DNA of 18,342 bases from CBDUQP01 sp965369385 (GTDB lineage: Bacteria > Planctomycetota > Phycisphaerae > SM23-33): assembly GCA_965369385.1 (NCBI GenBank), contig CBDUQP010000065.1, positions 1-18,342 of the forward strand, given 5' to 3'. Below the pieces are notes generated by a model that saw nothing but the letters and a program-made list of their open reading frames with translations, searched no databases and was not told where the DNA came from. This document shows, piece by piece, positions 1-8,043 of this stretch (the first letter of the stretch is position 1; each line of letters starts with the position of its first letter). The position numbers and the translations under genes are program-made.

Positions 1-636
1 GATGTTGACAGGATGGGACGGCTTCGGATTATCGGAAGTACCAGACTGGGTGTGGCTGGTGATTTGGAGGTTTCGCAAGTGACCATCCAAAATGGCCTCG
101 GCGATACTTATAGCCTTGGCAGGGTATACGTCAAGAATGACATGATTGACACGAAATTCGACGTGACAGGAGGTGTCAAGAGATTCACCGTTGGACATGA
201 CATGACCAGATCGGAGCTGGAAGTTGGCAGCCGTATCCAAAGCGTTTGTCTTGGCAAGATGGTAGATAGTGTGCTGTTCGCAGGCGTCAACAACACGCCG
301 GACATAGCCGCGGCCGATGGCGTCTATGATCTTCCCGATGCCCTTTCTGATCTGGATGCCGATCACAGGATCGACAGGGTAAGGATCACCGGCTACCGTG
401 GTGTTGCTGCGGGAGCTTTGTTCGAGAACTCCAACATCGCTGCCAGAACCATTGGCAGGATCAGTCTGAAGGATGCCGAAGAAGGCAGTGGTGTGACCTT
501 CGGCGTCGCGGGCGAAACGATCAGACGGGTCTATCTTAACCAGGCTGGCACGAAGTATGTCTGGCGAAATGGTGCATGGGTATCCGCACTGGCGAGCCCC
601 GATCTGGATGATCTGCTTGTTAGCGAAGTCGCATAA
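1..636 (+). CDS. C-terminal part of a large β-rich (LEPR-XLL-class?) protein, 5' end outside window
   Basis: The reading frame is open from the first base (D-V-D-R before the first Met at 13), so the gene starts upstream; 211 residues are visible. The sequence is a run of short β-strand units separated by Gly/Asp turns (LRIIG, VYVKND, FTVGHD), as in extracellular β-helix-like proteins. Its last ~150 residues resemble the C-terminus of the giant protein at 1582-6186: LGRVYVK against LGKLFVK, SVLFAGV against TTIFAGA, then SNIAARTIG against TNISAATIG, and GVTFGVAGETI against GVPFGITADYI. The two are therefore probably paralogues in the same class of large Planctomycetota surface or secreted proteins. 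No membrane anchor or sorting signal is visible at the C-terminus. The specific function is unknown. A strong terminator follows. Confidence 0.8.
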   Translation, partial: DVDRMGRLRIIGSTRLGVAGDLEVSQVTIQNGLGDTYSLGRVYVKNDMIDTKFDVTGGVKRFTVGHDMTRSELEVGSRIQSVCLGKMVDSVLFAGVNNTPDIAAADGVYDLPDALSDLDADHRIDRVRITGYRGVAAGALFENSNIAARTIGRISLKDAEEGSGVTFGVAGETIRRVYLNQAGTKYVWRNGAWVSALASPDLDDLLVSEVA

Positions 637-677
637 CTGGCCTTGTGATGTAGGATGTATGAATACGTAGAATAAAC

Positions 678-714
678 GCCGGTTGCGCTCTTTGGGGCGC
701 AGCCGGCTCTTTTT
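678..714 (+). terminator. Rho-independent terminator of the first gene
   Basis: Arms GCCGGTTGCGC (678-688) and GCGCAGCCGGC (697-707) form an 11-bp stem with one G-U pair and an 8-nt loop. The run TCTTTTT (708-714) follows directly. It lies 41 bases after the TAA at 634-636. Confidence 0.88.
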
Positions 715-952
715 GCGCTGATCGGGCCGGGGGAGAGCCGAAGTGGACAATTTCGGTGGAGACGCCCCAGCCGACGGTCTGAACAGTTGGCTGATATTGG
801 TTTAAGACAGATGCCATGGGATGCTACAGGTTGTCATCGCTATATTGGCGAACATCGCAGGCCCAGACAATAGGTGGGCATCGGTAAGATGCTTTCTGCG
901 GGCAGGCCGGGCGTTGGGGCGGTTTTTGCATCGGATGTGCAGCAGTTTGGTC

Positions 953-981
953 TTGCTAAGGTGGGGCGAACACAATATAGT
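953..981 (+). promoter_or_regulatory. Putative σ70-type promoter of the DUF3467 gene
   Basis: TTGCTA (953-958) and TATAGT (976-981) are separated by 17 bases, matching the consensus at 4/6 and 5/6 positions. The predicted transcript start near 988 gives a leader of about 75 bases before the start codon at 1063. A terminator separates this gene from the preceding one, so it needs its own promoter. Confidence 0.5.
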
Positions 982-1062
982 TATACCTTCGAATACAGCA
1001 TTAACAAAGGACCTACGAGTCTCGGGTCTAACACGCCGGGCTCAAAGAGAAGGAGTTTTATG

Positions 1063-1434
1063 ATGGCCGATAAAAAAGAAGCCGGGCAGGAAAAAGCGAT
1101 TGAAGAACAGGCTCGCGAGCAGACAGGCCAGCAGCAGGTCCAGTTGCGTATAGACGAGCGTGACATGAATACGGACTACGCCAACGCATTCCGCACCAAC
1201 GGAACTGCCGAGGAAGTGATGCTGGACTTTGGCGTGAACCTGGCGATGGCTGCCCCCGGCGCTGAAGAAGACAAGTCGCCCTCGATTCTGTTCAAGTTGA
1301 ACAACCGTATCATCATGAACTACTACTCAGCCAAGCGTCTTGCTATCACGCTCAGCCAGCTCATTCGTCGCCACGAAGAGCAGTTCGGCGAACTTGAACT
1401 TGACGTGAGAGAACGCAACAAGTCGGAGAAGTAG
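1063..1434 (+). CDS. DUF3467 family protein
   Basis: A 123-residue protein with a charged, Gln/Glu-rich N-terminal tail (residues 1-25). A DUF3467 core follows at about 26-115: VQLRIDERDMNTDYANAF, then EEVMLDFGVN, a variable acidic loop, and RIIMNYYSAKRLAITLSQLI leading to HEEQFGELEL. This is the classic arrangement of the family (tyrosine/asparagine motif, 'LDFG' strand, 'AKRL' helix). The family's biochemical role is not established. No signal peptide or membrane segment is seen, so a cytoplasmic location is likely. The start at 1063 is chosen because GGAG at 1052-1055 is 7 bases upstream; the adjacent ATG at 1060 would leave only 4. The same frame is open further upstream, but that part does not resemble the family. 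The gene is monocistronic between two terminators. Confidence 0.9.
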   Translation: MADKKEAGQEKAIEEQAREQTGQQQVQLRIDERDMNTDYANAFRTNGTAEEVMLDFGVNLAMAAPGAEEDKSPSILFKLNNRIIMNYYSAKRLAITLSQLIRRHEEQFGELELDVRERNKSEK

Positions 1435-1489
1435 TTACGGATTGCACATAGGTTTGGCTTTGTCAGCCGGGTCTATCACTAAACAAGAC

Positions 1490-1534
1490 AACGCCACGCT
1501 ATGGGATACATTCCCGTAACGTGGCGTTTCTTAT
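1490..1534. terminator. Bidirectional terminator between convergent genes
   Basis: AACGCCACG (1490-1498) pairs perfectly with CGTGGCGTT (1520-1528). Within the loop, GGGA (1503-1506) and TCCC (1512-1515) can form an inner stem. T-rich sequence follows on both strands: TTTCTTATT on plus, and GTCTTGTTT read on minus. It is suitably placed to end both the DUF3467 transcript and the giant minus-strand transcript. Confidence 0.8.
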
Positions 1535-1581
1535 TGATCTCTACATATCGTGAATTCGTCCTATACCGGGACGGCGTCGGG

Positions 1582-4500
1582 TCAGATCAGCCTGAGTTTA
1601 GCGTCATCGGGGGTATCGACATCACCGGGCAAGTCAAGTTTCGACAATAAGAACCGACCATCGTCATCCGTGCCGGATAGTTTGCCGATGTAGTCGGCGG
1701 TTATTCCGAATGGGACCCCGCCATTGTCATTCTGTATCATGCCGAGCGACAGCGAGCCGATCGTAGCGGCTGAGATATTGGTGTTCACGTATGTGGGGGT
1801 TGTGCTACCGCGCCGAGGCTTTATCATAAACGATTTGATCGTGGCAGTTCTACCTGCTGCGAGGTCAAGGCTTGTCGCTTTGGGCAGGCCAAATATGCCA
1901 TTGCTCTCCACATGTGCCTGTGTGAATGCGCCTGCGAATATGGTTGTATCGAAGCTGCCGCCGACCATTATCCTACCGATGTTTCCGGCTGAGGTGATTC
2001 TCACCTTGTCCAGGATGCCCTTAACGAAGAGCTTGCCAAGCGCAAGCAGTCTGGCGTCAGGTGCCATTGTCAGGTCCAGGTGTGATCCTCTCATGTCACC
2101 TTTCACCATGGCACTCTTGATGGTTCTCGCCGATACGTTTCCGGTCAGATCTCCGGCGATCGAAAGCTTCTTGACCTCGCCAAGTGCAAGCACATTTGCG
2201 CCGAAATCACCGGGCAGCGGGATGGCGAGTCTCTTGTTGCCCTTGGTAGTAATACCCTTGATGTCTCCCTCTACGTCAAGGATTCCGCCATTCTTCCACT
2301 GGCCGACCATAACGGTGCCCATGTCGCCGCCGGTTTTCACCGAAGCATCCACGGTGCCTGCTATGCGGAGCTTGCCGATAGACATCTTCCTTCGTGGATC
2401 CACACCGAGGGTTTCTATGTTCACGTTGAGGTTGCCGGCGCGTTCCAGTATGCCTCTCTTGAGATTGGCTCTGGCACCCTTGGTGGTGAATGAGCCAATC
2501 CATCCAGCCTTGATTTTCAGATCGCTGCCTTCTGTCTTCTGCCAATCGGTGGCCGTTATTGTGCCTATTCCACCGTTGTCAGGTACGTCAAGGTCCGCGT
2601 CGAAGGCCTCGCCTACGCGGAGGCTTACTATCGAGTTGAACCTCCTGTCGTCTCTGCCTGTTGCCTTGACACTTGCGGTGAATTTACCTTTGCAGGATAT
2701 CGCACCGTAGTACTTCGCTTCAAGTTGACCGCCCAGGCTGGTCTTTGAAGTAATACCCGATACGAATCCGGTCGTTGTCAACGTCCAAGTATCGGCCATG
2801 CTGTTGGCGGAGATCCTTCCGAAGTTGCCTGCGCCAGAGATAACCTTCCATTCGCATCCGATTTCGCCCTTGACTGCGACGGACGCTACGGCGTTGCCTC
2901 TCCTGTCGCCATCGCTCAGGGTCAGGTCGGCCTGGAAATTGCCATCGCTTCCCTCTATCTGTCTCTTGGCGTTGGCCTTCACACCCTTTGTGGAGATCTT
3001 GACTATCCACGGAGCGATGATCTCGTCATTGTCCAGGCCGTCAACGTCAAGCCATTCTGTGCATGTCAGCGATTTGATCGGTATCCCGTTCGTGTCGAGA
3101 GAGGTGTCGACGACCCTGTCGAAGGTGGCTTTCAGTGAGTCCCTGGTACCAATATCCAGGCTGCCTGTGTTCAGCTCGATAAGAACAGTTTCGTTCACAT
3201 TGTCCAGCGTGAGCATGTTGAGCAGGCCGGTGACTTCCATGTTTCCGGTGAGCGTAGTGGTCTTGCCCGTAAAGCTCTTCAGCGAACCTTCGACGAAGAT
3301 TCCGCCCACCGTGGTGGCAGTTCCTCTACCGGATGTCGTTATCGTCAACGACGATTTTGTCGTTGTTTCTCGGAGCAAGATAGCGGCAGTATTGCCTTCC
3401 TCGTCAAAGTAGACCGTACCCTTTCCGCCGCCTCGCAGAGATACTTTTACCGGCACACCATTTATGTCAGTGAACTCTGCAACGCCCTTGTCGTTAAGCT
3501 GCTTGGGCTCGTAAGAAGTGGTCACAACCGTCGCGGTAGCGGTCAGTCCGGTTGAGTCTGTTATGGTGTATGTGAACGTGTCTTGCCCGACGAAGCCAGC
3601 CGCCGCCTGGTATGTAACTCTGGAGCCTCCATCGACAATGAGCACTTCGCCATCTGATGGCTGAAGCACGCTCGTGATTGTGATGTGATCATTCGCGTCA
3701 GGTTCAGCGGTGTCGTTGTTCAGGACATCAATAACGGTGGGGCCCAAGTCTGGATAGATGGCGGCTGTGTCATCGCTGGCCAGCGGCGTGTGGGCATCAA
3801 CACCCACTGTGACAGTTCCCGTGTCCTTGAGGCCATTTTGGTCGGTAATCTCGTACGTGAATGTATCTGTGCCATGGTATTCTGCGTCTGGCGCGTAAGT
3901 CAGTACGCCGGCGTCAAGAGTGACGGTTCCGTGGTTGGCGTCAGTAAAAGCGGTGATATTAAGCACGTTTGGAACGTCGGGTTCGTACGTATCATTAGAG
4001 AGCACATCCACCGGGGTGGCGCCTGAGTCTGCGGGCACGAGGAGGACGTCGTCATTAGCCACCACATTGCGCGGCATCACGTCCAGCGTGAACGTGTCAC
4101 TCGTTTGTGCACCTTCCAGATCGGTGGCTATTACGGTAAGGCTTGCTTGCCCGTAGCTGTCGGGAGCGTAATCCAGCGTAAGGATGCCGTTGTCGTCAAC
4201 GGTTGCCGTCACCAGATCGGGATTCGAGTTGACTATTTCATATGTTAGCTTGTCGGTCACAGCGTCGATTGACGAGAACGTTACCAGGTTCTCGTCCAAT
4301 GGCGTCTGGTTTGCAGTGTAGTTCTGAAGGGGTGGGGTCAGCGTCTCGTCGCCCGGCAGTGCGGCCGTGGGAAGGGCGTAGATGGCATCCACGATGTTCA
4401 TGCCGTCGCCAATCACCTGCCCGAAGACAGCCTGTCCGCCATTGAGTGCGTCGAATGCGCTGTTGTTGCCGCGGTTGATGAGCCAGGACACCGCATCGCT

Positions 4501-6186
4501 AAAGCCAAGGGCAGTTGAGGAGTTCAGCATCGCCAGCGTGCCACGCGCGTTGTGGATGCCGGTCTCCAGGGGCACCACTGGCGTGGCTGTATTGGCTACG
4601 TAACCGCCTGATCCGTTGGGCATCCACGTGCCGCCCTGAAGCGCGCTAATATCGTTGGTGCTGTAGACTGTGTCTATGAAGGTGTTGTCGTATATGCCTG
4701 CGTTTGCGTTCAGGCGGAACTTCATGGCCGTGCCGGTCGCGAAACCGCTGAACAAACGCACATTGAACGAGCCAAGTGAGCTGTTGAAGACATAGATGTC
4801 GTCTGGGTCACTGAAATGGGTATTCAGGTTCATTGTCGTGTCAGGATCATTCTCTTGGACGATAACGTCTCCGAGTATATGGTCCACGACTGGCCCCTGG
4901 TTGGCGGGCGAGCTCTGCTGGAGCACGTTTACGCGAACTGTTCCCGTATCAGTAGTACCATTGCCATCCGTTATGGTATATGTGAACTCATCAGGTCCGG
5001 CATATCCGGCATCGGGCACGTAAGACACCGTCCCGTCATCGACGACCGTTGTCGTGCCATGTGAGGCATCTCCCGCCACTGTCACCGTCAATAAATCGCT
5101 GCTTCCGAGGGTGTACTGGTCATTCGTTCTCACATCCAGATTCGTCGGCGTGGCCTCGTCGATTTGAACAGCCAGACCATCATCGACTGCCACCACGTCT
5201 TTGTGAGCGACTACTGTAAATGTGTGTTCAACTGTGGCGCCTTCTATGTCCGTCGCCCTAACGGTGATCTCTGCGGTACCTTCCTGGTTCTCTGCTGAGG
5301 TGATAATCAGCTTGCCGTTTTCATCGACAGTGGCTGTAACCAGATCTTCATTGCTATTACCGACGATCTCGAATGTGAGCATGTCCTGCTGCGATGCTCG
5401 CGAAATGCTGTTGACGTAGACAAAACCGTCTCCCCAATCGCCACCTTCGGGTATGTCGCGCAATGGTGTATTGACGAATGAGTGCTCCCACACCGTATTG
5501 TCGTCGTCGTCGAGATGGAACTTCTCAGGGAAGAGATTTTCGTTCGGTACGTCGTGGATACTGTCAACCACGGCCATCCCGTCGCCGATTACCGTACCAA
5601 AGACAGTGTATCCGCCATCAAGAAAAGGGTTGTCTACCATATTGAAGAACCACTGAGAGGTTGCAGTGTTCGGACCGGCAGTTGCCATGGCGATTGTGCC
5701 GCGGACATTGGCAATGCCAGGCTGGTCGGCGATGGGAGCGTACCTCTGAATGTGCTGAAAATCATCCAGAGGTTCTCCCCCCAGTTCTTCCCAAGTCCAT
5801 CCCCCGCCCTGAACAACGAATTCTGGGATGGAGCGGTGAATGATCGTGTTGTCATACACGCCGAAGTCAGCGTAATAATGGAAGTTGACAACCGTGTCGT
5901 ACTTCTCGTTCCAGAACATTCGCACGAAGACGTCGCCCATATTGCTGTCGAAGTGATACACCAAGTCGGGATCGGCGAAGTGATTGAGTGCGTTCACAGA
6001 GCCTGGCGAGCCTGCACTGGTGTGGACCGCGGAGATAGGCTCATAGACGTTCGGCGCCAGGTTGTTCGGCTGGGGTGTCATGCCGTCCAGCATCAGCCGC
6101 TGTTCAAACGTCTCGAACTGGGCTGACGTGTTCTGCGAACGACTATTGGACGTGCGTGCTCTACCGTTTTCACTGTGAACGCTCAT
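1582..6186 (-). CDS. Giant LEPR-XLL / tandem cyclophilin / cadherin-like surface protein
   Basis: A 1,534-residue protein. Near the N-terminus (about 24-35) is FEQRLMLDG, a variant of the LEPR-XLL motif that opens many large planctomycetal proteins; there is no classical signal peptide. Residues ~70-212 form a cyclophilin-type peptidyl-prolyl isomerase domain keeping IIHRSIPEFVVQGG (R118, F123, Q126) and SQWFF (177-181). Residues ~457-603 are a second, degenerate cyclophilin. Each is followed by a cadherin-like strand set and a VCBS-type module (FTYTITDGNG ~401-410, FTYEITDQNG ~775-784). A third such module lies at ~802-890. The rest (~900-1534) is Gly/Asp-rich β-repeat, including a duplicated segment (~1060-1110 and ~1229-1280). 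The start ATG (6184-6186) has GGAG 8 bases upstream. An extracellular or envelope role in folding, adhesion or structure is inferred; only the cyclophilin fold is firmly assigned. Confidence 0.9.
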   Translation of the reverse strand: MSVHSENGRARTSNSRSQNTSAQFETFEQRLMLDGMTPQPNNLAPNVYEPISAVHTSAGSPGSVNALNHFADPDLVYHFDSNMGDVFVRMFWNEKYDTVVNFHYYADFGVYDNTIIHRSIPEFVVQGGGWTWEELGGEPLDDFQHIQRYAPIADQPGIANVRGTIAMATAGPNTATSQWFFNMVDNPFLDGGYTVFGTVIGDGMAVVDSIHDVPNENLFPEKFHLDDDDNTVWEHSFVNTPLRDIPEGGDWGDGFVYVNSISRASQQDMLTFEIVGNSNEDLVTATVDENGKLIITSAENQEGTAEITVRATDIEGATVEHTFTVVAHKDVVAVDDGLAVQIDEATPTNLDVRTNDQYTLGSSDLLTVTVAGDASHGTTTVVDDGTVSYVPDAGYAGPDEFTYTITDGNGTTDTGTVRVNVLQQSSPANQGPVVDHILGDVIVQENDPDTTMNLNTHFSDPDDIYVFNSSLGSFNVRLFSGFATGTAMKFRLNANAGIYDNTFIDTVYSTNDISALQGGTWMPNGSGGYVANTATPVVPLETGIHNARGTLAMLNSSTALGFSDAVSWLINRGNNSAFDALNGGQAVFGQVIGDGMNIVDAIYALPTAALPGDETLTPPLQNYTANQTPLDENLVTFSSIDAVTDKLTYEIVNSNPDLVTATVDDNGILTLDYAPDSYGQASLTVIATDLEGAQTSDTFTLDVMPRNVVANDDVLLVPADSGATPVDVLSNDTYEPDVPNVLNITAFTDANHGTVTLDAGVLTYAPDAEYHGTDTFTYEITDQNGLKDTGTVTVGVDAHTPLASDDTAAIYPDLGPTVIDVLNNDTAEPDANDHITITSVLQPSDGEVLIVDGGSRVTYQAAAGFVGQDTFTYTITDSTGLTATATVVTTSYEPKQLNDKGVAEFTDINGVPVKVSLRGGGKGTVYFDEEGNTAAILLRETTTKSSLTITTSGRGTATTVGGIFVEGSLKSFTGKTTTLTGNMEVTGLLNMLTLDNVNETVLIELNTGSLDIGTRDSLKATFDRVVDTSLDTNGIPIKSLTCTEWLDVDGLDNDEIIAPWIVKISTKGVKANAKRQIEGSDGNFQADLTLSDGDRRGNAVASVAVKGEIGCEWKVISGAGNFGRISANSMADTWTLTTTGFVSGITSKTSLGGQLEAKYYGAISCKGKFTASVKATGRDDRRFNSIVSLRVGEAFDADLDVPDNGGIGTITATDWQKTEGSDLKIKAGWIGSFTTKGARANLKRGILERAGNLNVNIETLGVDPRRKMSIGKLRIAGTVDASVKTGGDMGTVMVGQWKNGGILDVEGDIKGITTKGNKRLAIPLPGDFGANVLALGEVKKLSIAGDLTGNVSARTIKSAMVKGDMRGSHLDLTMAPDARLLALGKLFVKGILDKVRITSAGNIGRIMVGGSFDTTIFAGAFTQAHVESNGIFGLPKATSLDLAAGRTATIKSFMIKPRRGSTTPTYVNTNISAATIGSLSLGMIQNDNGGVPFGITADYIGKLSGTDDDGRFLLSKLDLPGDVDTPDDAKLRLI

Positions 6187-6239
6187 TGTGCATTCTCCCT
6201 GAAGTTTTGAAGGCCGCGGCGACGAAGAGACTCAGACAA

Positions 6240-6280
6240 CTGGAATGCCAGCCCCCCACATACGGGATGAGCCATTCCAG
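6240..6280. repeat. 8-bp inverted repeat in the giant-gene leader
   Basis: CTGGAATG (6240-6247) and CATTCCAG (6273-6280) are perfect inverted copies 25 bases apart. They lie in the predicted 5' untranslated leader of the minus-strand giant gene, between its promoter and ribosome-binding site. They could form an RNA hairpin or be an operator. Chance is not excluded for an 8-bp repeat. Confidence 0.35.
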
Positions 6281-6371
6281 ACGACCAGGGCAAGGTGACG
6301 CAAGGCAGATAAGGCTGTACCGCGACTGCCAATATTGCCCCACCCCTCCTCCTCTACCGTTATTTAAGACG

Positions 6372-6400
6372 ATTGTACTTCGTAACTTACTTAATGTCAA
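6372..6400 (-). promoter_or_regulatory. Strong σ70-like promoter of the giant protein gene
   Basis: Read on the minus strand, TTGACA (6400-6395) is a perfect -35 box and TACAAT (6377-6372) a 5/6 -10 box, with exactly 17 bases between them. The predicted transcript start is near 6365, leaving a leader of roughly 180 bases before the ATG at 6186. It sits in a locally AT-rich patch of the divergent intergenic region, which agrees with a promoter function. Confidence 0.7.
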
Positions 6401-6518
6401 TCTGTCCAAACGCCTCCAAAGGGGGGCGATGTCGTGCTAAAGCCTTGTTCAGAAGGCATATATGCTTCGATAGTTTCCCCCAATTTTGGCTCCGGCAAGC
6501 GTGCCGGACAGGTGCCCC

Positions 6519-6546
6519 TTGATTCCGCCAATGGCATAACTATCAT
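6519..6546 (+). promoter_or_regulatory. Putative promoter of the rfbACDB-lipid operon
   Basis: TTGATT (6519-6524) and TATCAT (6541-6546) are spaced by 16 bases (4/6 and 5/6 consensus matches), about 38 bases before the rfbA start at 6584. It is the best candidate in the 397-base divergent gap (6187-6583) on the plus strand. An alternative pair further upstream (TTGTTC 6445-6450, GATAGT 6469-6474, 18-base spacing) is weaker. Confidence 0.4.
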
Positions 6547-6583
6547 GGCTTTCTGGCGCGAGTTGCGCCCAGGATACCAAACC

Positions 6584-7474
6584 ATGAAAAGCAAAATGAA
6601 AGGGATCGTGCTGGCCGGCGGCAGTGGTACGCGGCTGCACCCCATAACACGGGCGGTGAGCAAGCAATTGCTACCTGTCTACGATAAGCCGATGATCTAC
6701 TACCCGCTGAGCGTGCTCATGCTGGCTGGGATTCGGCAGGTGCTGATTATCTCGACACCAAACGACTTGCCCGCGTTCGAACGTCTTCTCGGAGATGGCA
6801 GCCGCTTCGGAATGGATCTTCAATACGCAGTTCAGCCGAAACCCGAAGGGCTCGCACAGGCGTTTGTAATAGGTGAGCAGTTCATCGGCGATGGGCCGGC
6901 ATGCCTCATTCTTGGCGATAACATCTTTTATGGCCAGGGTTTCCCAGAAGCCTTGCAGTCGGCTGCGCAGCTCACCACCGGGGCGATGGTGTTCGGATAT
7001 CGCGTGAAAGACCCCCAGCGATACGGTGTCATCGAGTTTGACGACGCCGGGCGTGCCATCAGTATAGAAGAGAAACCCTCGCAACCAAAGAGCCCCTACG
7101 CGGTGCCCGGTCTGTATTTCTATGGTTCGGATGTTGTCCAGCATGCCAAGGCACTTAAACCCGGTGTCAGAGGAGAGTTGGAGATTACTGACCTCAACCG
7201 TATATATATGGATCGTGGTGAGCTTACTGTTCGCAAGCTCGGCCGCGGTATTGCATGGCTGGATACCGGCACCAATCAGAGCCTGCTTGACGCGGGCAAT
7301 TTCATACAGGCCATCGAAGATCGGCAGGGCCTGAAAGTTGCCTGCCTGGAAGAGATTGCATGGTGTAACGGGTGGATCAGCGACGACGAGCTTACACAGG
7401 AGGCTGTGTCTATGGGCAAGAGCGAGTATGGTAACTATCTGCGGGATCTGGTTGACAGGGGGCAGTGCCTTTGA
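6584..7474 (+). CDS. rfbA: Glucose-1-phosphate thymidylyltransferase (first step of dTDP-rhamnose synthesis)
   Basis: Joins glucose 1-phosphate and dTTP into dTDP-glucose with release of pyrophosphate, in the cytoplasm. The 296-residue length fits the family (~290). Visible motifs are LAGGSGTRLHPIT (10-22, nucleotide-binding loop), SKQLLPVYDKPMIYYPLS (26-43), LGDNIFYG (110-117, metal-binding Asp), EEKP (162-165) and PGLYFYG (175-181). The start is ATG 6584, with AGGA at 6571-6574 nine bases upstream. The in-frame ATG at 6596 lacks a ribosome site, and the frame open back to 6434 encodes nothing family-like. The stop overlaps rfbC. First gene of the seven-gene plus-strand operon. Confidence 0.96.
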   Translation: MKSKMKGIVLAGGSGTRLHPITRAVSKQLLPVYDKPMIYYPLSVLMLAGIRQVLIISTPNDLPAFERLLGDGSRFGMDLQYAVQPKPEGLAQAFVIGEQFIGDGPACLILGDNIFYGQGFPEALQSAAQLTTGAMVFGYRVKDPQRYGVIEFDDAGRAISIEEKPSQPKSPYAVPGLYFYGSDVVQHAKALKPGVRGELEITDLNRIYMDRGELTVRKLGRGIAWLDTGTNQSLLDAGNFIQAIEDRQGLKVACLEEIAWCNGWISDDELTQEAVSMGKSEYGNYLRDLVDRGQCL

Positions 7475-8043
7475 AACGCATAGAGACTGATTTGCCGGGC
7501 GTTTGCCTGATCGAGCCTGAGGTCTTCGGCGACGAACGTGGATTCTTCATGGAAACCTATAACCGCCAGGTGTTCGAAGCCTTGGGCATCTGCCAGGAAT
7601 TTGTTCAGGATAATCACTCCAAATCCTACAAGGGCGTGCTTCGGGGCCTGCACTATCAGTTGAATAGGCCCCAGGCCAAACTCGTTCGCGTGCTGGCGGG
7701 TGAAGTTTATGACGTGGCGGTTGATGTTCGCAGAGGCAGCGAGACGTTCGGCCGCTGGACCGGACAGATCCTCTCGGCGGCCAACAGGCGGATGATGTTC
7801 GTGCCGGAAGGATTTGCCCACGGGTTTTACGTGCTCAGCGACATCGCGGAGTTTGCCTACAAGTGCAGTGACTATTACGCGCCCCAGGAGGGGCGTGGAG
7901 TATTCTGGAACGATCCCGCCCTGGCGATAGACTGGCCGATAAACGTTCCGGATCCGGTGTTGTCGTCCAAGGACCGAGTATGTCCAGTGCTTGCGGATAT
8001 GCCCGATGACGACCTTCCGATGTTGAAAGGAGGCGGGCAGTGA
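7471..8043 (+). CDS. rfbC: dTDP-4-dehydrorhamnose 3,5-epimerase
   Basis: Epimerises C3 and C5 of dTDP-4-keto-6-deoxyglucose, the third pathway step. It is a 190-residue cupin protein with the RmlC signature: FGDERGFFMETY (19-30), GVLRGLHYQ (55-63, catalytic His61), VPEGFAHGF (111-119) and YKCSDYYAP (130-138, catalytic-type Tyr). I chose the TTG at 7471 because it gives the canonical beginning M-K-x-I-E-T-x-L-P-G, has GGGGG (7458-7462) 8 bases upstream, and forms a four-base TTGA overlap with the rfbA stop. The GTG at 7465 is possible but lies only 2 bases from that purine run. The overlap suggests translational coupling. Slightly longer than the usual ~183 residues, through a C-terminal tail. 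Confidence 0.94.
   Translation: MKRIETDLPGVCLIEPEVFGDERGFFMETYNRQVFEALGICQEFVQDNHSKSYKGVLRGLHYQLNRPQAKLVRVLAGEVYDVAVDVRRGSETFGRWTGQILSAANRRMMFVPEGFAHGFYVLSDIAEFAYKCSDYYAPQEGRGVFWNDPALAIDWPINVPDPVLSSKDRVCPVLADMPDDDLPMLKGGGQ

Larger units (their letters stand above)
637..1062 (+). other. Intergenic region: terminator, weak hairpin, promoter and leader
   Basis: There is no convincing gene in these 426 bases; the short open frames here show no coding character. The stretch holds the terminator at 678-714 and a second, weaker hairpin: CAGCCGAC (768-775) pairs with GTTGGCTG (786-793) around a 10-nt loop, with one G-U pair. It also holds a σ70-like promoter at 953-981 and a leader of about 75 bases. 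I looked for signatures of SRP RNA, tmRNA and common riboswitches and recognised none. Confidence 0.6.

Noticed and set aside
768..803. Second hairpin after the first gene as a possible terminator or small RNA
   Set aside because: Its tail ATATTGGTTT is only weakly T-rich and a strong terminator already lies at 678-714; no known RNA family was recognised.
821..1063. 80-codon open frame upstream of the DUF3467 gene
   Set aside because: No ribosome site, Arg-rich composition, and overlaps the promoter and leader of the real gene.
1724..2710. 328-codon plus-strand open frame inside the giant gene
   Set aside because: It is antisense to well-defined β-repeat coding sequence and shows low-complexity Ser/Pro/Leu composition with no recognisable domain; a shadow frame.
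5482..6126. 214-codon plus-strand frame opposite the first cyclophilin domain
   Set aside because: The opposite strand encodes clear cyclophilin motifs; no ribosome site or family features on the plus strand.
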